Source: Branchiostoma floridae (Eukaryota; Chordata; Leptocardii; Amphioxiformes; Branchiostomatidae). Taken from it: 64,000 nt of DNA. Under the pieces are notes generated by a model. The model did not search any database and was not told the DNA's origin. It saw only the letters and a program-made list of their open reading frames with translations. The stretch's first letter is position 1. Every line of letters starts with the position of its first letter. Positions 38,601 through 50,011 of this stretch are shown one piece after another. The DNA lies in NCBI RefSeq assembly GCF_000003815.2, contig NC_049991.1, positions 9,866,506-9,930,505 of the forward strand, in the 5' to 3' direction. The position numbers were made by a program, and so were the translations under genes.

Positions 38601-38658
38601 TAAGAAAGATCATTTTTCTGACAATGTGTGACTTAATCTGATTGTTCTATGTTTTCCT
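35601..38658. other. Intergenic DNA between ABAT and TRMT1
   Basis: No exon recognised. It contains an inverted-repeat element at 37491-37717; the remainder is AT-rich and featureless to my reading. The TRMT1 3' UTR must occupy the right end, below 38659. Confidence 0.5.
37491..37717. mobile_element. 227-bp MITE, TA-flanked, ends CTGTAAATGC
   Basis: Starts tactgtaaatgc and ends gcatttacagta, a perfect 12-bp inverted repeat that can be read as TA target duplication plus 10-bp TIR, as in Tc1/mariner-type MITEs. The interior has repeated blocks of the form aaattaaaaccgccacgaac. A second member is at 54774-54984, and a decayed piece (ataaaaccgccacaaacatt) lies near 975-1000. Confidence 0.8.
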
Positions 38659-41600
38659 TCAAACTGATTCCTTGTCCTGTTCCACTGTACAGGAAGTGCT
38701 GTTTTCCTGTTCTACAAGCTCATGAGAATATCTGCAGTCATCCCCGTATACACAGTGGCCCTGCAAAATAGAGAGAGTCACGCATTTATACGCTTGAAAT
38801 GTTAGATATCATTCTGCAGACCTATTGAACAAAATTTAAAGAAAATCATTGCTCAAGTCATCAAAATCAATAATATACCTTAGCTTTATATCTTCTTTAT
38901 GAATGATTGGAGGAAGGAAGTAATGTTTGAACAAATGGACTGACTGAATTGATCATATTGGGCATGCATAGATCATCAGACCTTTTTCATATACTAAAAA
39001 TCTACTGCTACTGATGTACTATGGATATACATGTATTTTTGGTGAGGAGTGAATAGTGTGTTTGTGGGAGACTGACCTGTTTGAATCTCTTACAGGGGAA
39101 TTGTTTCAGGTCCAACAGTTCCTGCTGTCGTTTACCCTGCAGTCTTCTCCTCCTGTCTTCCTGAGCCTCCTCACTGTACATACACACACACATGTGTAAA
39201 CAAAACAAATAAACAAACACACACACACAACATAGGCATACATAAACAGACAGACACACACAGACACACAGAAAGAAAGAGAGGGAAAGAAAGAATGATA
39301 TATTACTCTTCCGTAATGTTACAATGGTACAATTTATGCACATAACTTTATATAACCATACTGAAATGATCTTTCATTGATGTTGGGTTTTCTATGGCAT
39401 TGATCAATGCCAGACAAACTAAAATGTATTTCACTAGTTCTGATGACTGAAGTTAGACAAGTATGTTTCATTTAAGGGTTAATGACCCGCCCCGAGGTGT
39501 ATATGGTGTCATAACGCCTGGTCCTTTGCTATAACTACTGAATAAAACCACTGATGTGAGCGAAGCGAACGAGGTGGTTTTATGAGGTGGTTATAGCAAA
39601 GGACCAGGCGTTATGGCACCATGTACACCGAGGAATAGGCGGGTCATTAACGTTATTATCATATAGCCTACCCAAACTTGCAAGCTCCTGTATGACGCAT
39701 AGATCTCTTGGTACTATACGTGTGAATTCCTTTGTCGAATTTCTGAAAATTTACATTTGTTCTTTGGTACATGCATATGTAAGGAGATTACACATTGCAT
39801 TTTAAAACAAAAATTTCCACAGAAAATATTCCAAACATTGCAGGCTTTTTAGAACAACAAAACTTATTATCAATGTTAGAAGGAGCCATTCCCCCTTGCA
39901 GTCTGTACTTATTCTCTCTGCTCTGGCATATGTTTCACTCCTTTTTATTGGCCGATGCCTGCATATACCTTACTTTCTTGTGTGTATTGCCACTTTTGAT
40001 TGGTCAAATGCAAATCGACACCGGTGCCGGTGTCAATTCATTCTGACCAATGAGAGGAGCGATAGCCACCTGCCTGGCCTGAATCTTTGTGTTACGGCGT
40101 CATAACCAACGTGGAACGGGGCCTTCTGATTGGTCTGCGGCACCTGGCTATATGATAATGTATTTTAATGACTGGTGGATATCTCTACCTGGAATCGTCT
40201 ATGAATTTGAATGACATAACTGGCACACAGCTTACCACCACAGTTAGAGTTTGTATAATGTGCATACCCTCGTCCAGCCCTAGCCTTTGGCCCCCAGTTT
40301 GGAGGGTTCTCCTGAAACCTCTTCAGACCTTTCTGTCGAGATGCAGGGTTGGCGTCTGCTCGGATAGTGAAGTTTGCCTCAATCCTGCAATCCATAAACA
40401 AACAAACAAAATAGACACTACAATTGTCAACAAACACAGACTGAGAAAAATCTTCAAAAAAACATCTAATACTGTCTCTGATCTTGCTTGCCTGATACAC
40501 TTGTATCTGCAAAGTACGATACGTTTGCAAGATCAACATACACAAATTCTTTGCCGATAATATCACATCCTATAAAAGAGCATAGTATTTTTTTTACGTG
40601 CATGCACACTATAGCAAGTAAGTTATGGAACTTCACCCTGGTTCTTTGCCCAGTATAGTAGAAGCTACAGCATCACTTGAAAGTCTGCTTGAGTTGGCTG
40701 GGTTCTGCTTAGCCTGAAAAACACATTATGTGTGCATACTGTTACAACAACAGAACTATTTCTGTCATGCAGTTAATATTCCTTTTGTTTAGTTACTATA
40801 TGCCTAACTACATTATGTAGCAGGCCAGGGGGCAATCATAGAAAATGTGGCATACATAACAGACTGGGTAAATTTTCACTTGGAATTCACTTCAAGCATT
40901 TATTGCATACACCTTGTGTATAAGTAATGTAGATGTAACTGTAGTATATGTGGTGGTGTTGAAATTCTGTTGTGAACAACAACAAAAACAAACAAACACA
41001 GTCTGTGTGTAGATAGTGTTTCTTACCCAGCCCCTCATGATGTCCCAGATGACATGTGCAGGTGCATCTGTCTTGACAGCTGTCTTACAGGTGTGGGACA
41101 AGGACACCTGGTACCCAGCATGTAAGATGGCAGACCTGGAGACAAGGGGAGGGTTGGGAAAGGTTACATACCTCATTTACCTCCATTCTGCAACCTTTAC
41201 CATCAATAGTAAAAGTAGAATGGCAGAGGACAAAGCTCTGTGAGTACATGTAGCTTAAGATACAAATTCTACAAGTAGATGCAACTTTAACATTTCTTTT
41301 AATTTGTAAAACATGCTGTGGTGAACAGCAGACAGAGAAAAATAAAATTAAAAAAAAACACTACAAAGCTCTACATAGCACTCAAGTTCAGTGGCATATC
41401 AATGGTACACAGCTGCCAAGTGTTTCATCTTAAATAGTGGTGATGGGCATAAGTCTTAGAAGCTTGGGGCTACTGTACTTTCCCTTATGTCATAAACCAC
41501 AGTGTCCTGTAGCCTCTGTTGTGTGTATGGATGTCCTGCCAGTTGAGGGTGTTAAAATGTTTGCTTAAACTGACCTGACAGCCAACAGAGGTGGACAGTT

Positions 41601-44600
41601 GACTCGGACCACACTGGCCAGTTTGTCCAGGCAGTAGAACATTGGGCAGTCTGGCAACTCCTGAATCAAATAAAAGGAAGAATGGAGATTGCAGATCATA
41701 AAATTCCAGGGTCAGAACATTCTTAATGTAAGAGCAATAATGTACATGTGAGAATGAGAATGATTTACTTGCCTAAAGGCTGAATTGTTTAACACATTAC
41801 AAGGGAGAGTGTACACTGCCAGGAAAGTTTGTTTGCATTAGACCATGACTAAAGGGGTAATGGAGGATACTTTTTGTGATATCCACAAACTGTACACATC
41901 ACATAAATGTACATATACAATTGTATATATGAGTATACATGTTACATACAATGATGATGCTTCTGTTACGTTATTAGACTATTTCTGGCTTTTCTCAGTC
42001 CCACAATCTTGTTTTCTTGGGCATTAACACACAAATGAGAGAGTTCTAATGTGATTACCAACTCCTAGGACCCACCTCAGACACCACACTGAGCATGCCC
42101 ACCATCCTCTGGGCTGTGTTGAACCTGTCTGAGGAGTTCTCCACGGAGCTCAGCAGTCTCTGGACAAGCCCTGCATCATGGAGTGGCTCTGCCCAGACAG
42201 GACCTCCAATCTACAACAAACACAGTTTATATCATGGAGAGGCTCTGCCCAGATAGGACCTCCAATCTACAACAAACACAGTTTATATCATGGAGAGGCT
42301 CTGCTCAGATAGGACCTCCAATCTACAACAAACACAGTTTATATCATGGAGCAGCTCTGCCCAGATAGGACCTCCAATCTACAACAGACACAGTTTATAT
42401 CATGGAGAGGCTCTGCCCAGATAGGACCTCCAATCTACAACAAACACAGTTTATATCATGGAGAGGCTCTGCCCAGATAGGACCTCCAATCTACAACAAA
42501 CACAGTTTATATCATGGAGAGGCTCTGCTCAGATAGGACCTCCAATCTACAACAAACACAGTTTATATCATGGAGCAGCTCTGCCCAGATAGGACCTCCA
42601 ATCTACAACAGACACAGTTTATATCATGGAGAGGCTCTGCCCAGATAGGACCTCCAATCTACAACAAACACAATTTATATCATGGAGAGGCTTTGCCCAG
42701 ATAGGACCTCCAATCTACAACAAACACAGTTTATATCATGGAGAGGCTTTGCCCAGATAGGACCTCCAATCTACAACAAACACAGTTTATATCATGGAGT
42801 GGCTCTGCCCAATCTACAACAAACACAGTTTACATCATGGAGAGGCTCTGCCCAGATAGGACCTCCAATCTACAACAAACACAGTTTATATCATGGAGAA
42901 GCTCTGCCCAATCTACAACAAACACAGTTTATATCATGGAGTGGCTCTGCCCAGATAGGACCTCCAATCTACAACACAGTTTATATCATGGAGAGGCTCT
43001 GCCCAGATAGGACCTCCAATCTACAACACAGTTTACATCATGGAGAGGCTCTGCCCAGATAGGACCTCCAATCTACAACAAACACAGTTTATATCATGGA
43101 GAAGCTCTGCCCAATCTACAACAAACACAGTTTATATCATGGAGAGGCTCTGCCCAGATAGGACCTCCAATCTACAACAAACACAATTTATATCATGGAG
43201 TGGCTCTGCCCAGATAGGACCTCCAATCTACAACAAACACAGTTTATATCATGGAGAGGCTCTGCCCAGATAGGACCTCCAATCTACAACAAACACAGTT
43301 TATATCATGGAGAGGCTCTGCCCAGATAGGACCTCCAATCTACAACAAACACAGTTTATATCATGGAGAGGCTCTGCCCAATCTACAACAAACACAGTTT
43401 ATATCATGGAGAAGCTCTGCCCAATCTACAACAAACACAGTTTATATCATGGAGCGGCTCTGCCCAGATAGGACATCCAATCTACAACAAACACAGTTTA
43501 TATCATGGAGAAGCTCTGCCCAATCTACAACAAACACAGTTTATATCATGGAGAAGCTCTGCCCAATCTACAACAAACACAATTTATATCATGGAGAGGC
43601 TCTGCCCAGGTAGGACCTCCAATCTACAACAAACACAGTTTATATCATGGAGTGGCTCTGCCCAGATAGGACCTCCAATCTACAACAAACACAGTTTATA
43701 TCATGGAGAGGCTCTGCCCAGACAGGACCTCCAATCTACAACAAACACAGTTTATATCATGGAGTGGCTCTGCCCAGATAGGACCTCCAATCTACAACAA
43801 ACACAGTTTACATCATGGAGCGGCTCTGCCCAGATAGGACCTCCAATCTACAACAAACACAGTTTATATCATGGAGAGGCTCTGCCCAATCTACAACAAA
43901 CACAGTTTATATCATGGAGGGGCTCTGCCCAGATAGGACCTCCAATCTAAACACAGGTTAAAGACAAGTTCTAGTAAATCAATCTACACTCCATCTACTT
44001 TAGGGTTGCCTGGAAAAACTGTTATTGCCATCAGTGTTACCGGATTCCCAGATCAGAGGAGTTCAAAGATGGTTCGAGTTTCCAGATCTGCTGGGTTCCC
44101 GTTCAGCAGGAATCCCTGATCATCATGATCATCAGCTTTTCTGGATCATCCAGAATCTCATACCCATTTCAAAAATTGCGACAAACCCAAATTCTAACAA
44201 GTCCACAACTTGATCCAAAATAACACACATAAAGGGATCATAATGTCTGTTATACTTCCATACACAATTCAGAGCTAAATTCCAAGGGAACCGTGTAAAC
44301 TGCAGTTCTGTACTGACCTGATGTGTGGCGCTGCAGTGTTCACATTTGGGCCCAACCGGAGGACCATTGCCTGGATGGAACTTCACACTGAATAGGACAT
44401 AGAAGTGAGGAGTCAGAGACAACATCATGCAATATGCATAACATGTATAAAACTGGATGTGGATTTTCTTACTTGTAATCAATAACATCCATATTCCTGT
44501 CAATTCACATATTTTAAGATTATCTATTTCATGATGGTAGTAGGGGAATTTTTTGTGGTGTTCTAATACGTTTGTATTTGAAATAATTCCCAAGGAAACT

Positions 44601-47600
44601 TATTTGAGTGATACAATGGAAACACATATTTAAGATGCAAAAAAAAATGCAAACACATTCAGATTTACAGTAGTATGCTGCAAATATATACACATGTAAA
44701 TTGATGTGGAGTACAATGCATGGAAGTAATACTGTTGCTCTATGGTATATCAACGGTACAATGAAGTTAAAGCAATACAACAGCACTGAAATATAGTGCA
44801 GCAAGAGCTACTGTACGTGTACAATAGTCCTGTTAGAACCACCACTGACCTGTTCTATAACATACATGTATCTTCACTACATCATGTATTTTCATCTTTA
44901 CCTGCGATTTTTCTCCACAATCCTGCCGATCCTCTGCACATTGAAGGTTTCGCAGCCAGAACAATGGTACACCATGGCTTGTTTACTATGGAAAACAGAA
45001 GACATCACTCAACAAAAACTATTTCTGTGAACATTACACCTATCAATCAATAAGACTAGGCCTAGGGGTTAATCAGTGGATCAACTCTGTCTATCTGGTC
45101 ATAGCATGCAACTTGCACTTACTGGTTACTGCAAATACATGTACTTTAACTTTCATATTGACTTTCTTTAATTGGCAGTAGGAGGGAAAATGAGGTTTTC
45201 ACTGTGTTTGAAGCTTATGGTGGAAACAATTTTGAAGTTAGTAGAACTACAAAACACATATTCGTGGTATTATGATTTTACAGTAGTAAGAGGTTGCTGC
45301 AAAATCACTGAGAATGAAACTATTGTGAACATTTCAAGTGATACATTCAAACCAACCTGGCAGATCTCTTGGCCTGTGCCTGGCTAATGTAGACTCGCAC
45401 AAACACACGGCAGTAGAAGTCTGCGAACAGCGATAGCTGAGGCACGATGTAGCGATGGTAACGGTTGGCATGACGATCCAAACAGGACAGGACAATCCGC
45501 AGGGCCTGCATAATCACAGGAGGTACCAGGCAACAGACTAGAGTCAATCAGTTGAAATTTACACTCCTAAATTTCCCATAAAAATGTTTTTACATTGCAT
45601 TGCATTGCAGTACTGAGAGATTTCTTACAGCAAAATAGCGGAGATGGCCTTTAACACACTATTTTTCTGATAAAGTCAAAAAGTTAGTCCTAAACAATAC
45701 AAGCAAAGGGGAAAAACTATACTAGGTGTTGATTAAAGCAGATACAAAATGTATAATCCTCCTGAAAATGAGTTTCTCAATCTCAACCAGAAACAGACCT
45801 AAATGCTCTGGACTAGTCAAAGTAGCTAAGGTAGCCCCAAAGCCTTTTTGAGGTCAAAGGGGCAGTGGGTTCTTATCCACTGTGTCTATAGCACAATATT
45901 GGAAGGCAGAGCCCATCCCTCTCCTTCCATTGCTTTCTGCAATTGCTTCCACAACCAAAGTCAGGTGCACATTTGATACTTGGGTGCAGGAAGGAAATCA
46001 AAGTTGTGTACAATGACTTGCCAGGACTGACAGCATTAGAAAATTCTATTAGAAGATCTATGTCTTATGCAAGATTGGGTAAGAATTTGGCAGTTACCAT
46101 CTCATGGCAGTACTTGGCTCTGAGTGACATGGAGCCATACTTGGTCCAGCAGGTTTCTGAGCCATTGCCACACATCACAGCAGCATCCGTACATGTGATA
46201 CACAGCAAACCTACAGGGAGATATAAAATATTACAGCAGACATCACAGCAGCATCCGTACATGTGATACACAGCAAACCTACAGGGAGATATAAAATATT
46301 ACAGCAGACATCACAGCAGCATCCGTACATGTGATACACAGCAAACCTACAGGGAGATATAAAATATTACAGCAGACATCACAGCAGCATCCGCACATGT
46401 GATACACAGCAAACCTGGGGGGAGATACAAAATATTACAGCAGATATCACAGCAGCATCCGTACATGTGATACACAGCAAACCTGCAGGGAGATACAAAA
46501 TATTACAACAGACATCACAGCAGCATCCGTACATGTGATACACAGCAAACCTGCAGGAGATACAAAATATTACAGCAGACATCACAGCAGCATCCGTACA
46601 TGTGATACACAGCAAACCTGCAGGGAAATACAAAATATGTGTTGCAACAGCAATGTTCCAATGTCCGAATCAGGTATTCGAATTGCCAACCGGCCCGCTT
46701 GAAACAGTTCGATTTATTCGAATGGAGCCTGTGTGATATGCCTTTCGAACCTGTGCGATACGGAAACGTATGGCCCGGTCCGGAACACCCGTATCGAACG
46801 TTTTCGCGTCACAGGTATGACATAAAAAATATTACAACAGACATCACAGCAGCATCTGTACATGTGATACACAGTAAACCTGCTGATAAATACAAAATAC
46901 TATGTCAACAACTTTTAACAGCAGTCTATGATTACCTTCAGTATCTCTAATAATGGAACTGACATGGATGAATAATATGAGCATTCCACAATTTGAGAAC
47001 AGTCTACAAAAATGCATGAACATGCCTATCCCTGGTCATATTCTGTAGAGATCAGTCTTTTAACAAAAAGTATCATTATATAAATGAAAAGATGTACTTG
47101 TATCAATTATGTACATTTTACAGTAGTGGCCATAATAGAAGCACACAGTATGAACATGCCCTACCTCCATCTTTCACTGACTGTACAGCACTGTCCAGAA
47201 AGGCCGACGGACTGCCATAGGGGTCAAGGTCAATGACATCGAACTTGATCTGCTTCCCGCGGTGTTCATACATGTAGGCACTGGGGAGATAACAACGGAT
47301 ACTGGATTCTAATTTTCAATGTTTTTAAAACTGCTTTTCTACACCTTAGGTTTACAGTACAATACGAGATCTGAACCTCTTTCAGAAAATTGATTTTACC
47401 TAGAACTACATTGTATAGAAGAACTTGTTTCCACCAAGTAAAGTAGGAGAATCTTCAATAGTTAGAACATGGACATCTTTTCTCAGCCAATCGGCCCTCC
47501 GGGACTCCAACAAACTCCTCTGGTGGGCAGAGCAGTACCAAATTCACATAGTCAGGCCACTCCCATGATCTAACTATTACATAGCTTCAAACAATGCTCA

Positions 47601-50011
47601 CAGCTAGATGTGTAAAGGTTAGGTGGTGGGGCATTCAGTGTTAATGTTATAGCTGGATCACCTACATTGATACAGATACCAGAAGAGAAAATATGTAAGA
47701 TGATCTATTAAGCCCCCATAACCAACCTGGCATCTGCATGGTTAGCCACGACCATGTCATCCACGCCGTTATGCGTGATGTTCTTCTGGATAGAGCTGAC
47801 TGCCTCTCGTGACAAGTCGTTGGCTACGATTTCCTTGATCCCCGGCACTTCCTTGGCGAACCTGACTGCACGAAGACCCGTCGCTGACAAGGCCTCCAGG
47901 ATAGTAATGCCGTCCTGGGAAGTAACGTGACAACACATGTGAATATTCAAAACAATATCTACATTTCTGCTGTCTTCATTCAAGCTTTAGCTTCAGATGT
48001 AAAGGGTTCACAAATAATGTACAATTTTGATTATTGCAATCCATGGCTGTATCATCAATATACTGTTTATGAAAACCTTAAATTTTCTATTGCTCATATT
48101 TAGTGTTATAAGTTACCAGGAGTAATTTTTTAAGCAATTGTATGAAAATATAAAAATTTTTGGTGCAGATGTTATTTCTTCATTTGAATAATTTACTGTT
48201 GTATTTTTAAACTCAAATTTCTTATTCAAATTTTTTAGGGCACCCTAATTTTTTTAGTCTTCGTTTTCTCCTGCTGAATGTCTATCTAACAATTCTTCCT
48301 ACCTATCCCTTACCTGGCATTTCTCCCCTGCTTGTACCATGTCTGTATTGTCCTGGCTCCCTGTTGGAAGGTCATCTGTTGCCAGCCTTTCTTTGTCCGA
48401 CTGTTCCAAACCTATTCCACCAACTACAGACATGTAAAAAAACAGTAAATTTCTTTCTTTAGTTTTGAACCAACATTTAACATCTATTATCATAATACCG
48501 GTACGTTTACGACGATTTCTCTAGCCATACTGAATTGACAAATTGTCAACGCATCATTTTCTCCAGTTACATGTTGCTGTTATAGGTTACCCTTGCCACT
48601 TCTTCTGTGTAACTTTTCTGCCACTCTTGTCCTGCTAAAAGCGTAATATTGTAATTGTAACACGCCGCGGAATTACACGGCGAACGGGCGCGTGGTTGGG
48701 AGGGGGTAAAAAATACCGGTAGGAAGAAACACGGCACAATTAACTGCCGCTATGTACATTTATACATCCTCTGATGTTCCTTCCTTTAGTGTCAGTAAAT
48801 GCATAAAACATAAACCTGCATGAGCATACAAAATGTCATGAGAAAACGGACGTATACTGTCAAGAATTTTCATTTAACTTCTGTCCGTCACAACCGCTAT
48901 GACGTAACACTTCACTGCTAGCGTAGATATAAAAATGGCGGGAAAATGGCTGCGTACGTTCAATTTTGCCCATTCAGTCGTAGATCCGGGCTATTATGCA
49001 ACGGTTCTTCACACTTTTACATGAGTTGTAGGTCACCAACAGAAATTCAAGATTGTTGTTGAATCATGTTCGTCTTGTGCCGTGAGCATGTGTAATTATG
49101 ATCTATAAATTTGGCAATGAATGTGACAGTGTGTTCGTCCCACGACGAGCTGCCTACCCCGAAAAAGATACTGAAAACTTTTGGCCTTGTTGTCTTCGAA
49201 TGCATTGTTATCGATGCTTTGTAAATGGTGTATTGGACACCTAGATGTCTGAAGTGTGCACAGCTCAGAAATAACTATTGTTGCATGTGTAGATCTCTTT
49301 AAGTTCCAGTATTTTTAATCTACCGGTATAAGTCTTACTACCGGTATTATGCCAATGCATGTTAAACTTTCTCTTGCTGTTTATGACAACAGTTTTGTAC
49401 TTGGAACTGTGCATTTGACAGCATATTGCTTGACTGTAATGCAAAGCATTCCTAACTATGCACCATGACAAACTCACCTGATACTCCTTTCTTCTTGAGT
49501 TGTTCTTCAGCAAATAGGCTGATGACAGCAACACTAGAAAAATGCGCAAGAACTTCATGAATTCATGATCATTTCAAATTGTTGTACTGCACAATATGAA
49601 AATGTCAGAGGAAATATTTTGATGATAACCATGATAATGAAATTGAAGGTTGACTTACGTTAGGTCCCTGTTAAACTCCTGTACAGGATTGTAAAACACC
49701 TTGTTCTTATTAGGGAACAGGATTTCTGCCTTCCCTTCCTTTACAATGGTATAGTCTGAAGGACTGACTGCGGTTTGGTCACTCTGGCCTGTTCCATTGG
49801 TGTCTGTGGGAACTTCGGTGCTAGTTCTTTGTGACACTTGCTCTGTCTTAGTTTCCATACTTCTTAAAAATGAACTGCCAAGGATATTAGTATCCTTTTG
49901 GCACAGAAACTCCTTGAGTCTTGGTTTGAGAAAACTAGGGTACCCACTCAGACAGCGCAATAAAAGTTTTGATGATGATATCGCGATTGCAGGTTTCAAC
50001 CTTGTCCACAT
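38659..50011 (-). CDS. TRMT1: tRNA (guanine26-N2)-dimethyltransferase, complete, 16 coding exons
   Basis: SAM-dependent enzyme making m2,2G at tRNA position 26. Exons in transcript order: 50011-49659, 49533-49478, 48423-48314, 47914-47727, 47280-47165, 46210-46098, 45505-45357, 44985-44902, 44387-44318, 42210-42076, 41660-41575, 41135-41027, 40713-40637, 40384-40268, 39173-39077, 38760-38659. Phases all agree; product 653 aa (human TRMT1 659). Seen: [17 protein letters not shown] motif [10 protein letters not shown] (about 179-188), catalytic DPYG (255-258), zinc pairs HCSGC (C370, C373) and CEHC (C405, C408), and the C-terminal CCCH finger C615-x7-C623-x5-C629-x3-H633. The N terminus [20 protein letters not shown] looks like a mitochondrial presequence; Met52 follows it in frame. 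Exons 46210-46098 and 42210-42076 each abut a tandem array of their own acceptor regions. Confidence 0.95.
39181..39290. repeat. CA-rich simple repeat in TRMT1 intron
   Basis: Impure CA, AAAC and AGAC repeats immediately upstream (in transcript sense) of the exon at 39173-39077, on the minus strand a pyrimidine/TG-rich tract before the acceptor. Confidence 0.7.
39478..39651. mobile_element. 174-bp near-palindromic MITE in TRMT1 intron
   Basis: gttaatgacccgcc at the left mirrors ggcgggtcattaac at the right, and the complementarity continues inward through aacgcctggtcctttgctat and atagcaaaggaccaggcgtt to a short centre near 39560. Arms of about 75-80 bp with scattered mismatches. No coding capacity. 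Confidence 0.75.
39655..40159. mobile_element. Candidate 505-bp inverted-repeat element next to the palindrome
   Basis: attatcatatagcc (39655-39668) and ggctatatgataat (40146-40159) are perfect 14-bp inverted repeats. Inside, gattggtcaaatgc and tctgaccaatgag form further partial inverted similarity. It abuts the MITE at 39478-39651, so one may have inserted beside or into the other. No coding frame. Confidence 0.45.
42175..43950 (-). repeat. Minisatellite of TRMT1 splice-acceptor/exon-start units (about 34 copies, 56 bp)
   Basis: On the minus strand each 56-bp unit is 20 bases of intron end (ataaactgtgtttgttgtag) plus 36 bases equal to the first 12 codons of the exon at 42210-42076 ([12 protein letters not shown]). 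The gene-proximal unit is the real exon start; it differs from the array consensus at two positions (GTC for ATC, CCA for CCT). I count about 34 units, including eight 43-bp variants missing 13 bases and two of 51 bp. Every unit I read keeps tgttgtag followed by attgg. Units 2-5 and 6-9 repeat as a four-unit block. Neither 56 nor 43 is a multiple of three, and read-through from a distal unit meets stop codons. Confidence 0.95.
46172..46640 (-). repeat. Second minisatellite of TRMT1 splice-acceptor/exon-start units (seven copies, 68 bp)
   Basis: Each 68-bp unit (minus strand) is about 29 bases of intron end (...atatctccctgtag) plus about 39 bases equal to the start of the exon at 46210-46098 ([13 protein letters not shown] when completed by the preceding G). 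Seven units with almost constant 68-bp spacing; the gene-proximal one is the real exon start. An eighth, more diverged unit lies at about 46842-46905 beyond an insertion. This is the same architecture as the array at 42175-43950 but an unrelated sequence at a different intron. Confidence 0.93.
46641..46824. mobile_element. Insertion splitting the 68-bp array
   Basis: About 184 bases of different composition, rich in ttcgaa and cgaat motifs, separate unit seven from the displaced eighth unit. Similar wording (attcga, cgaatg) fills 60296-60790. No clean terminal repeats found, so its class is unknown. Confidence 0.45.
48880..49052. promoter_or_regulatory. Promoter-like island inside TRMT1 intron 2
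   Basis: A CpG-rich tract (48655-48715) is followed by atgacgtaac (CRE-like, about 48899), tataaaa, and two adjacent motifs aaaatggcggg and aaaatggctgcg. These fit YY1-type initiator sites on plus and an E2F-like ttttcccgcc on minus. A plus-strand ATG in the first motif opens a 31-codon frame. This resembles a start region more than intron DNA; direction and product are unknown. Confidence 0.4.

Noticed and set aside
42183-43950. Long plus-strand open frames and possible CRISPR-like array
   Set aside because: The frames arise from a repeated 56-bp unit without stops on that strand. The array has no distinct spacers and matches a splice-site region of the host gene, so it is not CRISPR.
46379-46633. 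Minus-strand frame repeating the phrase [11 protein letters not shown]
   Set aside because: Product of the 68-bp array; only the gene-proximal copy (46210-46098) continues into a real exon.
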